Positions 1 to 10,812 of a stretch of 64,000 nt of DNA are shown piece after piece. A program made the position numbers and the translations under genes. The notes below the pieces were generated by a model. It saw only the letters and a program-made list of their open reading frames with translations, did not search any database and was not told where the DNA came from. Source of the stretch: Watersipora subatra (lineage: Eukaryota > Bryozoa > Gymnolaemata > Cheilostomatida > Watersiporidae); assembly GCF_963576615.1 (NCBI RefSeq), contig NC_088710.1, forward strand, positions 3,886,001 through 3,950,000, read 5' to 3'. Numbering within the stretch: position 1 is the first letter of the stretch; every line of letters starts with the position of its first letter.

Positions 1-670
1 GGTGGGTGCATTGTGAAGAGAACATGTCTACAGCTGCCTCCACTGACTTTTGTTAACGTGGGATGATGTACAAAGAAAATATGCAATTTTTTAAATTTGG
101 AGATAAAAATAAAAGAGCAAAAAATTACCAATTGATAAATTTTACAAAATCATGGCTAACCTAAATTGCTGTACTTTCAATTTCATGCAATCAAGATATC
201 TCATAAGATGACGTAGAAAGTACTTTAGTTAGTAAAGTAAAAATTCAAAATAATGTAAACAAGCAAGAAATTTTTGGTATGTTTCAACGTGCCCTACTGC
301 CCCACTCTCCCTACATGTACGTTTTGAAAAAAGGCGTCCATTGTTCTATAGATGTTGATTCTAACGAGTATTACAAAGAATGTAATTTACCAACCCCTCA
401 TTTTCCAAGCAAATTAGAAAATAACAAAGACCAACACTATTTTTCTTAGAGAAAACCATAACAGGCTTGTGTTCCCAACCTGCTCATACAAAAAAGAATC
501 TAGGCCTTGTGCACTTATCTGCACTTGGCTAATGCGACCAAAGGCTGAAAAAGCATATTAGCCTAGCCTATACACAGGCTATTATGCCACGGTTTATTTT
601 AGTTGTCAATGGTGAACGGCTCATCATAGAACAATTTTAAGCAAGCTAGAACAATTGAAACATGAAACTA

Positions 671-1559
<889 letters not shown>

Positions 1560-4140
1560 TTTATTTAGTCTGGAATTTGTTTGAGAGTGATATTAAATCT
1601 GCTAGCAATCAGTTTGTACCTAGATGTGTAGCAAATAGTAGAAACTTGAATGAGCCTCAATATTTAACAATCACACCAGAAAAGCAGTGAGGAAACGGAG
1701 AAATATGTACAAGTTTAAAAAATCGCTATTTGAAACTGATTTTGTTATATATAAAACTGCAAAACGGAACAATAAGAAGCTATTTCGCAAATTAGAACAC
1801 GATTATTTTTATAAAGTTTTATATGAACCATTAAGCAGTGGGAATATACAGTGATGTAGTGCTAACCTTTTTTAACCATAACTGTAAAGTTGAGATAAGT
1901 GGATGTAGGCGACCAAGAGTCGCAATGCGACTCCACCGTTACGTAGTGGCGGTTAGAACAGCTGGGGGTCTAGGGGCGCTGTAAGCCCCCAGTGGGGTCT
2001 GGTGTTTTGCCTCGGCCGCCAAAGCCTACAGGGCTTTAAAATCATGTGTATGATATGAGAAATGAGCACATCTGTAGTAATAAATAAGTTGAGAAAATAA
2101 TACAAAACAATGCCTTTGCACTTTAGTACAAATGCTGAATGCCAGTGGTTTGCTGTAATCTGATCTTAGCCTTTGTTTGTAGACAACCAATTAGGAACAC
2201 AATCTTGTCATGTTACATGAACATTACATCACTGTATTGTACTGTATGCTGACTTTATATTGAATGGCTACTGAATGTAGACTATAATGGCATTAGTGTA
2301 CTTGAATCAATGAAATAGAGCTATAATATACCTTGAAAATTGGATGTCTAAAAATTCTTAACCCTAACTATAGTTATACTTACAAAACACACAAATTTTC
2401 TAACCATAACTTTAGGAAAAGTTAGGGTAGCACTACATCACTGGGAATATATAAACCCTTTTACAAATTTTATAAAAGAAAGAGTGGTAAAAGCGTTCAA
2501 AATTCAGTCACTTTTAAAAATATGTCCACTATGCAATCATCAGAGATTGTTAACTCATACTTTCAAAAGTGTTTTTCAAAGGTCGTTTCAGGTCCAGTGG
2601 AATGTAGGGAGGGTGCTAAGCAAACAGTACAGAATGCAAGTAAAGGAGTTGATAAATTGCTCATTGGCCTCAAGTCTGGTGAAGCCCAGGCCCAGATCAA
2701 TGGAGAAGGATTTGAATATTTATGTTGTAGTCACTGGTCAGATACTGGCTCTTATTTTTCAGTATTCACTAGACATCGGTGAATTGCCAGATATTTGGAA
2801 AACAGCTAATGTTGTCACTATTTTTAGGAAGGGAGAAAGAGGAAATCCCAGTTACTATAGACCTGTCTCGCTGATATGTATCACTTGCAAGCCACTCGAG
2901 CACATACTGCTTAGTGACATTAACTAACATCTAGATAGTGACTTGAGTTTGAACCAGCATGGCTTTAGGAAAGGCCTCGCCTGCACTACACAATTAACAA
3001 CAACATCTGATGACACTATGAAAATGGTTAACAATAACATTGTGGTACATGCCGTGGTCATAGACTTCCTAGGCTTTTGACAAAGTGCCTCACAATTTGC
3101 TAATAAAAAAATTACTTAAATCGAATATCGGCATTAACATAGTCAAATAGATAACAATACTTTTTATCCAACAGGAGTCAGCAAGTGGTAGTGGAGGGGG
3201 CTACGTCTACCTTTTTGAATGTTACATCGGGAGTTCCCCAGGGCTCTGTCCTGGGGCCTTCTCTCTTGTTGGTGTATATTGATAACATTTCAGAAATCCT
3301 AAAAACATCCATTCGGCTTTTTGCAGACCATGCATTTGTGTATATCGCCCTGTAGAAACTCAGATAGATAAACGAGTTTTTTAGCAAAACCTTGTTTTAC
3401 CGGAACAATGGGCTGACAGGGAAAAAATGTTTTTAATACGGATCAATGTCAGGGGGTTAATTTTGCCAAGCGATGTAGTCGCAGTGATTTTACGTATTAC
3501 CTTAACGGTAAGCAACTAGATACTGTGACACATTTTAAATATTTGGGAGTAAATATTACCAATGATTTTAACTGGGACCTGCACATAGACTCAGTAATTG
3601 CCAGAGCGTCCCAAGAGCTTGGTATGATTAAGCATGTTTTGTATGGCACCCCCAGAGAAGTAAAAAGGATTGCATTGGTTAGGCCAATAATGGAATATGC
3701 CAGTGAGGTATGGGACCCATATGTAATGAGACAGATAACACTTTTGGAAAATGTGTAGAGGAAGGGAATTTATTTTATTTCAGGGATTAAGGGTACACTG
3801 AGTGTATCGAAGGCGCGTAACATTCTTAATATCAAACTCTTAGCACAAAGACGAAAGAATGCTTGCATGTCTTTAATGTTACGGCTTCTATCCGAGGTTG
3901 GTCACAGTTCGATTATCAACAGTTTGAACGCATACAAGATTTTATTCACAATCATGAAACTAGACAAGCAACAAGCCTGGCACCCCTGGCACTATACATA
4001 AACCAAACATTTTATCACCAAAGCTTTGCACCCCGAACTTCACTGGACTTGCATGGCTATGATTAAGCTTTTTTTATGACGCGCCATCGAATTTATGGCC
4101 TTCCTTTACCCTGCCCCGAGGTCTAAAGGCTCTATTTTAA
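1560..4140 (+). mobile_element. Degenerate non-LTR retrotransposon (CR1/Jockey-type LINE), ORF2 remnant
   Basis: Pieces of one LINE polyprotein occur in order on the plus strand, broken by frameshifts and stops. They are: the endonuclease-RT linker (FESDIKSASNQFVPR near 1580, then a KxxRKRRNMY-like basic stretch near 1690); SEIVNSYFQKCFSKV (2544 on); the finger region (ELPDIWKTANVV, then YYRPVSLICITCKPLEHIL, to 2927); NQHGFRKG near 2955; the PQGSVLGP region near 3235; the polymerase box near 3315; and the thumb/C-terminal part HFKYLGVNI...NDFNWDLHI...MEYASEVWDP (3525-3758). The catalytic Asp-Asp box reads F-A-D-H, so one catalytic Asp is lost. A hAT-type MITE interrupts the copy at 1849-2443. 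It is not functional. The outer ends are approximate. Confidence 0.85.
1849..2443. mobile_element. Nested hAT-type MITE, 595 bp, with TIRs and 8-bp target duplication
   Basis: The element begins CAGTGATGTAGTGCTA and ends with its exact reverse complement, giving a 16-bp perfect terminal inverted repeat that starts with CAG. The 8 bases ggaatata lie directly before (1841-1848) and directly after (2444-2451). An 8-bp duplication with CAG termini is typical of hAT transposons. There is no transposase ORF, so it is non-autonomous. It sits inside the LINE and is therefore younger than that insertion. Confidence 0.9.
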
Positions 4141-5238
4141 CGTAGAACCTAGAACCAACAATTATGAATTATAGCTGTCGGGTTAGAGATAGTACATAGT
4201 TCGCCAGAGGAGCCTTGTGCATTCTTTACTCGTTTTGACAACTACTATCTCCCTTTTATTAAAACTGACCAGCTTAAATACTCTTTTCGGCCTCTTACTT
4301 TACAAGAGCTGCGTACAGAGATCTAAGCAATATTTAGAATAAAATTAGGTCTGCTGTAATTTTTATCTCCATGGAGGGTCTTGTGCAGAAAATTTTAAAC
4401 TGAAACCATAGCTTTTGACACGCATTATTGCTGGTCATTGTATAAGCTTACATTGTTGTGTAATTGTTGTTGCAGCAATGGGGTGAGGTGTATATAATGC
4501 AATTAATCTGTTTTTTATTTAAATAAGATAAGAGAATAAATTTAGTTATGAAATGCGAATGGTGATTATTATCTACTTGCTAGCTTGGAAGAATAGAGTG
4601 ATAATTTGTGTGAGATCTATTCACGTCTAGAAGTTTAGTTAGTTACTCTTAATTCTTTGTTAGCACTAACATTTTTAATTAGCTACCTATTTTTTCTACC
4701 TACCATTTTAACGTAATCGGAAATAAAAAGTCAGCATCCAAATTACCATAAATCTATTGAAGAGTCACCTTATTACTTCAGTAACAAAAGTTTCTAAAAG
4801 TAAAATAAAATTTATAAAAAGGTTATGATAACTGTTGAGATATTTAATATATTTTTGCGCTATATTTTAATACTAGAAATTCCACTGTCATACAGCCCAC
4901 GATCAAAGTGATATTGGAAAAAAAAGAAAGGGTACTGATGGTTGAGAAATGCAATATTAACAGTTAAATAGGATAATTGCAATGGTAGCTGTAATGTACT
5001 GGGTGTGGGTGTTATTATATACAACAAATAGCAATAATGAAAGGAAAAGATTATATGTTTATATCTTTCCTCCTGCAAAAGGAGAAATGCAATATTGGCC
5101 AATATTAGAAGTAAAATCTACTGATATTATTAGAATAACCAATATTATTAATATAGTAATAATATAAAACCAATGCACAATTTTGTTTACATTTCAAAAC
5201 GTCATAGCTAACAATATCCCGAAGTTGTGATATTTCTA
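4141..5238. other. Intergenic, nothing recognised
   Basis: AT-rich sequence after the LINE remnant. Short open frames on both strands look random. The first 200-270 bp may be the LINE 3' end, but no tail was identified. Confidence 0.4.
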
Positions 5239-5510
5239 TAGATTTTTAGAAAATCTGTACTACGTAGTCATTGTTCTGTAGTCATCCAAACTTATAATTA
5301 ATTAGTGTAATAATCTCATTAGAACCGTTAGAAAAAATATCATCGTCATTCCCTTTACTTACACCGCGTTAGATTTTTAGAAAATCTGTACTATGTATTC
5401 ATTATTCTGTAGTCATCCAAACTTATAATTAATCATTGTAATAATCTCATAAGAACCGTTAAAAAAATATAATCGTCATTTCCTTTACTTACACTGCGTT
5501 GGACATCAGT
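5239..5510. repeat. 131-bp direct tandem duplication
   Basis: The segment starting tagatttttagaaaatctgt at 5239 is repeated about 131 bp later (near 5370). Both copies end in tttacttacaccgcgtt or its close variant. The copies differ by scattered substitutions and small indels. Confidence 0.8.
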
Positions 5511-6685
5511 TAGAATACCAAAGTACTCAAATGTGTCAGTTAAATTGAAATCGGCAAAAATGAAACGATTTCTGTACTCCTACGTTAATTACCGAAACCT
5601 TCGGCCATTCGACAATGCTATAGACTGGTGAAAAGTGCACGTTATTTTTTCGTGAAATGCGCACGACTTAATCGTTCTATTCTCTGTCGCTCGGCGTTTC
5701 AAATTCCTGTCTTAACTTTTATAACAGTAAGGCTTAGCAAGTTTTAATAACGATTTTCGGCCAAATTAATCTGTCTACTTGTGTATAATCCAATCAGATG
5801 GGTAAGTTTTAAGAGAATTTCAATAATTTACAAAGATTTGGTAACATATTTAAATAGGCCTATATGTGTTTTGTATCGTTAGTATACTTTAACTAATCTA
5901 CAAAACGATGGTTAAATTTGTTGATGAAATTTCGAGACAAAGGTTCGTGTCATTGTTGATGAGTAATTTTCGAAAGTTGTGTGCACATGCATTTATCATA
6001 AAAACTCTCAAACTTCGCTTCCGCTCGTTTGGTCGTGGGAAAAGTGCTGTTGCTGTTATATTGCAGTTTTGATGTGTAGCGATCTTTCCAACTGCTAAAT
6101 GATTAAAGTTGCCTCGATTACATAACAAACACAGAGTAGCGCTTACTGATTCATGTATGCCTCATACATTAATTGTGGGAACATTCGCTTTAGGCTAACA
6201 TAAAATGCTCTGTTGGTGGTTTAGCCATTGCTATATACACCGTTTAGCACTACCTGGATAATGCACTACTTAGCACTTATAAAAACTGCTCATGTGTTTA
6301 TCAGTATCTCATTCTACCAGCAGAGCTGAACTCATTGCCCAATCATTAGGCCATAAGACAATATTAGCACATTTATCTAAAAGTTAAGATTTATTCTGTC
6401 AATATCTAGTAGCTTATCTTGATTAACACGGCAACAAAATGGTTGGTAATTTTTAATTGCCCATAGTTTGATCATATAAAATGATTGAATATAATGAATA
6501 AATAAACATTGAAACAGTTTCATAAATTGTTATTTACCTCTAGTCAAGTCTCGTAAAGGCTACGATCAGAAGTTATTCTCTCATAAAGCTTTTTGCTGAG
6601 TCGCTACTTTTATTGTATAATCAGCTAGGTTTTACTGTATTCTGTTGTCTCTTGTCAGATGGAATGTTAGATATAATAAAGTAAA
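5511..6685. other. 5' flank of BLOC1S1
   Basis: No gene was recognised. The sequence should contain the BLOC1S1 promoter and 5' UTR. A TATA-like attgtataatcag lies at about 6612 and the coding start is at 6686, but the transcription start cannot be fixed. Confidence 0.35.
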
Positions 6686-6746
6686 ATGTTGGCCAGCCTT
6701 TTAAAGGAGCACCAGATTCGTCAGCAGGAGAGAAGGGATGTGCAAG
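6686..6746 (+). CDS. BLOC1S1: BLOC1S1 coding exon 1
   Basis: The ATG at 6686 matches the conserved family start (MLxxLLKEHQ). The exon has 20 codons plus one base (phase 1), with donor gtatga. Confidence 0.92.
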
Positions 6747-8909
6747 GTATGACATGTCCAACCATGGGATGTTTTGCTACCAAAGTTACCTGTTACTTGA
6801 TTTTTAATATTCAGAACTTTAACAAGTTTTTATGATGCTAAGTCATGTTGATGGATTTTTAAGGAAACCCATCCAAGAAAAAACTCAGGTGGACATTGTA
6901 TGTTTATTCGAAAAGTTTAGATTAACTTTTTTGTATCGTCTTATTTTGTATTATAGCTAGACAAGTTTTCAGTATATATTGAAATATATGTGAACCGTTG
7001 TGCTATGTGAGACACAAATCATTGTGAGGCAAAAATCATATGAAAAATAACCAACTATATAAATATTCGTTGCGATATTGTGCGATTGTTTCGCTAGTCG
7101 ATACATACTACTTTAGCTAATTTTTTTGTTGCCAGAGTTACGACGAAAAAGAGCCACGGAAGCCATAGGCAAGCTCACCAGTGCACTGACAGACAGTCTG
7201 AATGACAGGTGTGTTTTTACTCCTTTTAAAAAAATCTATACAAGGCTTATTTTCATTGGGTTTTTGTGATTTTGTTGGCAGTATTTGCCTGTCTACCGTA
7301 TAGCGAGTCCAATTGTTTCATGTTTTTTGCAGTGTAGCTATAGCGTATTCAAACCAAAAGAAAATTGATGCTGAAGCAAAAAGATTACAGACAAATGCTG
7401 CCACCTTTGCTAAGCAAACTTCACAGTGGTTGAAACTGATGGAGGAGTTCAACAGTGCTCTAAAGGTTACTGTAATCATTTTAACCATGCCTTCATTGCT
7501 AGCCACACCCTCTTTGCTAGCCACACCCTTTTTGCTAGCCACACCCTCTTTGCTAGCCACACCCTTTTTGCTAGCCACACCCTCTTCGTTAGCTACACCC
7601 TTTTTGCTAGCCACACCCTCTTCGTTAGCTACACCTCCGTTAGCCACACCCTCTTTGCTGGCCACGCCCTTATTGCTAGCCATATCTTCTTGGTTTTTAT
7701 TGGCCACCCTTTCATTGCTGTTTAGTAAAACCATCCAAAAAGCCTTTTCCACCTAGTTTTGCTTCAAGAAGAGTTTCATACTTACAATACCTGGTTTATT
7801 ATTGACTAGCAGTGAGCCCAGGATCTCTTTCCTTTTCAATCATATAGTCTGCAGGTAGGTGTTTAAGGGGCTGGTTCTCAGGGAACAGATGGAGTTTAAA
7901 AATCAATCATTTTTAGCTACCTGACGAAAGGCGCGGAGCATATGCGTGTACAATTTGTTTGGAACTGCCCTAAAAATGTGGACACGCGTAGTGTTTACGG
8001 GGACTAACAGACAGACATACTCGTACAGATACAGATACAGTGACAAAGTGGACTTTATTAATATATATCATAAGGTTATATTACTAGCTGAGTGTGCAAA
8101 TGCGATGATCGCACCTGCATTTACAGTCATGTCACTGGCTAGTAACTTCCTAGTTGAAAGCTTGAGTAATGAGACAATAACCATCAAGTACCTTTATTCA
8201 CATATTGAAAGTGTTGACAAATCTTTTTTATGAAAACTTCAGTATACATGCTGATTGGTCAACTCAAATATGAGGCAAAACTTGAGGAGTTAAGACTTCA
8301 GCTCCGCAGGTAGTCCAGGTAATAAGCCGCAGTCTGTAAACTCAACCTGCAGCCATAGTTTTATAAATACCGTGTATATTCTTTGCAAGGGGAGCGGTGT
8401 GCAAGCGTGGCCATACCTAATGCATATTTCACTCTGTAATCTGTATACATATTTATTTGCTTTGAATAACTCCAAACAGAACAGTTGTTAAACAACTCCA
8501 ACAACTCTCAAAGGAGTTTGGCTGTTAATAAGTTGGCTCAATGCAGGTTGGTTAGCATCAATCAATGCCAACAGGCATTCCTAACATGGCAAATGTCTGA
8601 TAATAAGTCAATTCAGAGTGCTATTAACTAATTGGAATCGCTGAGAGTGATTTAGTATATTTGTAAGTCTTAAGTGCTTGAAATAGTTTTTTGGAGTTTT
8701 TCTCAGCTTTTTCACTTACGACTCATCTTCATCTGTTAATATAGGAAATAGGAGATGTAGAGAATTGGTCTAAGAGCATAGAAGCAGATATGAGGACTGT
8801 CTCTACTGCCCTGGAGTATGTATACAAAGGTTTGTACACCCACAACTCCTACTCGAAGCTCAACCTTCCTGGTAGTTATGTATTGTTTATAATAGCTACC
8901 TATTTATAA
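6686..8909 (+). CDS. BLOC1S1: Biogenesis of lysosome-related organelles complex 1 subunit 1 (BLOS1/GCN5L1)
   Basis: Four exons: 6686-6746, 7136-7208, 7333-7465 and 8745 onward. Spliced, they encode a small, mostly helical protein whose first 117 residues align end to end with animal BLOS1 (human 125 residues). Landmarks are LLKEHQIRQQERRDVQ, the helix with AYSNQKKIDAEAKRLQ, FAKQTSQWLKLMEEFNSALK, and EIGDVENWSKSIEADMR ending ALEYVYK. In animals this protein is a coiled-coil subunit of BLOC-1 and BORC, acting in endosome and lysosome positioning; its GCN5L1 role is linked to mitochondrial protein acetylation. The C-terminus is uncertain. Reading on past YVYK gives 26 extra residues to a TAA at 8907-8909, but AAAG|gtttgt at 8829 is a usable donor and three phase-compatible exon candidates follow. 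The identity is firm; the 3' end is not. Confidence 0.93.
7136..7208 (+). CDS. BLOC1S1: BLOC1S1 coding exon 2
   Basis: Acceptor tttgttgccag. The split Glu codon is followed by LRRKRATEAIGKLTSAL. It leaves in phase 2 at donor gtgtgt. Confidence 0.9.
7333..7465 (+). CDS. BLOC1S1: BLOC1S1 coding exon 3
   Basis: Acceptor ttttttgcag. It completes a split Ser codon and encodes 44 residues of the central coiled coil, ending FNSALK in phase 0 at donor gttact. The 18-bp minisatellite starts about 20 bp into the next intron. Confidence 0.93.
7486..7685. repeat. 18-bp minisatellite in BLOC1S1 intron 3
   Basis: About ten copies of a unit close to ttgctagccacacccttt. Because 18 is a multiple of three, two plus frames and one minus frame stay open across it, which creates long spurious ORFs. 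Confidence 0.92.
8745..8909 (+). CDS. BLOC1S1: BLOC1S1 coding exon 4 (3' end ambiguous)
   Basis: Acceptor taatatag. 28 conserved residues (EIGDVENW to ALEYVYK) end at 8828. The frame then stays open to TAA at 8907-8909; alternatively the exon ends at 8829, before gtttgt. The 26 read-through residues show no family conservation. Confidence 0.75.
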   Translation, partial: EIGDVENWSKSIEADMRTVSTALEYVYKGLYTHNSYSKLNLPGSYVLFIIATYL

Positions 8910-9120
8910 TAGCTATGATAGTTACTATTTGTGACTCCTGCAGCTATACCCTCTCTATGGAATTTGGTTCATGTTTTAGCAGTTTCATTTGTTACCTTAA
9001 TGGTGTGTTCACTTCAGTTAGCACTCAAGTAGTGAGCTTCAGTCCAGCTTATCCTATCCTTGGAATAGCACTAAGACAACACTGGTATTGTTGGTGAATT
9101 CATTATTGAAGTCATTACAG

Positions 9121-9258
9121 ATAACTCTATGTGATAAATAGATATAACTCTATGTGATAAATAGATATAACTCTATGTGATAAATAGATATAACTCTATG
9201 TGATTAATAGATATAACTCTATGTGATAAATAGATATAACTCTATGTGATAAATAGAT
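9121..9258. repeat. 23-bp tandem repeat, six copies
   Basis: Six consecutive copies of a 23-bp unit beginning ataactctatgtgataaat. They are nearly identical, with one a/t variant in the fourth copy. Confidence 0.95.
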
Positions 9259-9361
9259 ATTTGTTAACTTATTAATAGTCATCACGGTGAGCCAAAGGAT
9301 CTGCAGTTCTTAAGTAGTAGATACTAGAATAGTGATGGGAGACCACGCACAGATTGTTTAG

Positions 9362-10413
9362 GTATCGCTGCTCCTTTACTAACTCATTCATCAGCCAGTC
9401 AGACAGCTCAGGTGACCGGAAAAAGAATCAATGAAATGTTACCAGTAATATGTTTGCCTTTTTTAAAGTTGTTTTTGTTGTTCAAAAAATGACCAGATAT
9501 TATCTAAAATTTGCTTTGCGTAGATACACTTTGTGTGATACACTTATCAGAGCACTAAATATTATCTGTACACATCAGCGGAAACCAAACTGCGTTAAGA
9601 ATTGTATAGCAAAGGTTTTTGTCTTGTCTTCTTTGTTGTTGTATACAGTGTTTATTTTAGATGGGCTGGCGAAGAAATAGCTATTAGTTCACTTGATCTT
9701 CACAATCTCATTTTAAGGAACATTTCCAGCTCGCCTTGGCTTCATTTTGGATATCATTATGTATATATACATACACTTTTGGTTTTCTGAACTTTGATCA
9801 AGTCTAATATCTATGATCTCGGTAACTTCACCTTTTTATGAACAATATTCGTAAATTATGGGAAGTTGTCTCACATTGGATGCAACGTTTTACTTCCCAC
9901 AAATTTGTCTCGGTTAGGATCAGATGTGCTGTGTTTTAAAGCGATCTCTCAAGAACAAAAACACAGTTAATGGATAATAATTGTTACTCAGTGATAAGCT
10001 GATGTACCATAAATCTTTTTCTAGTTTTTCGGACAGTTTTGCCTTCCTTTTCTTATCTCTTCATTTGATTATCAGATTTATGGTGCTGTTTATGATTTTT
10101 TTACGGTGGAGACACCAGAGCAACTGGGTACGTGATTATGGTAATTTTTATTGTTAATGCACAAAGGTGAATGATCAGTAGAAATACAACTATCACAGAA
10201 CAAAAATATAAATGTAGCAAGTCTATATGCGATAGACAGAGACAATAGACAGATGTTCTCATTTTTAAAAAGTGTTTACGCTTGCACATCTTTCTACTTA
10301 TGTTTGCCTTTATCTCTCAATATTTAATTATCTAAGATCTAAGGCTAGAGGAACTACCAACTCTAACAGAAGCATTATCAAACTTGCCTTACAGTATGCA
10401 GAACGAAATATGA
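9362..10413 (+). CDS. Candidate 3' exons, possibly a BLOC1S1 C-terminal extension
   Basis: Three exon-like pieces lie 3' of BLOC1S1: 9362-9411 (acceptor gtttag, donor gtgacc; reads IAAPLLTHSSASQTAQ), 10076-10127 (acceptor gattatcag, donor gtacgt; reads IYGAVYDFFTVETPEQL) and 10337-10413 (acceptor attatctaag; reads LRLEELPTLTEALSNL and ends NEI before TGA). Their phases fit one another and fit BLOC1S1 exon 4 if that exon is spliced at 8829 (phase 1). The joined protein would have 176 residues. Other animals' BLOS1 ends soon after YVYKG, so either this is a lineage-specific tail, a separate gene, or chance. I recognise no domain in it. Confidence 0.3.
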
Positions 10414-10653
10414 AAATATAATAGAAAAATTGAGCAATTGTAATGCACTAGCTGGGCAGCAGGTTGGTGAAGTTGGGCCAGAAAAGTGGGCACAACTCCG
10501 AACAGTCACTGATTGAGAGCTTTCATTATCAACTCTAACCCAGTATATAAGGTACCCTCTTTATATCATACATTAGAGTAACTATTATCTCACCTCCGGG
10601 AGAGTCAAGGCACGAAAGCTATGAAAGTGTAAACTAGTCATTATGGAATATTA

Positions 10654-10812
10654 TTAGTACTCCTTTGATCCATACCTAAAGGAGTTGTCTCCTTTATTAG
10701 CAGTGAGATGGCTTAAGTTTTTTGTGCTTTTTAGTTTCTTGCTGAACTCACACTGTTCTGATGTCCACTGCGGGTGAATAACAAATGAGTTCTTCACAGA
10801 TGGTTGGGTGTA
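10654..10812 (-). CDS. Unassigned gene, terminal exon 8
   Basis: Acceptor ctattttag. 52 residues (YTQPSVKNSFVIHPQW, TSEQCEFSKKLKSTK) end RYGSKEY before TAA. It is tail-to-tail with the candidate BLOC1S1 3' exons, about 240 bp apart. Confidence 0.72.
   Translation of the reverse strand, partial: YTQPSVKNSFVIHPQWTSEQCEFSKKLKSTKNLSHLTANKGDNSFRYGSKEY

Noticed and set aside
7313-7756. Long ORFs on both strands around 7.3-7.75 kb
   Set aside because: They combine BLOC1S1 exon 3 (or its antisense) with the 18-bp minisatellite, which stays open because its unit is a multiple of three.
9121-9258. CRISPR-like regular repeats
   Set aside because: Head-to-tail tandem copies without spacers, in animal DNA.
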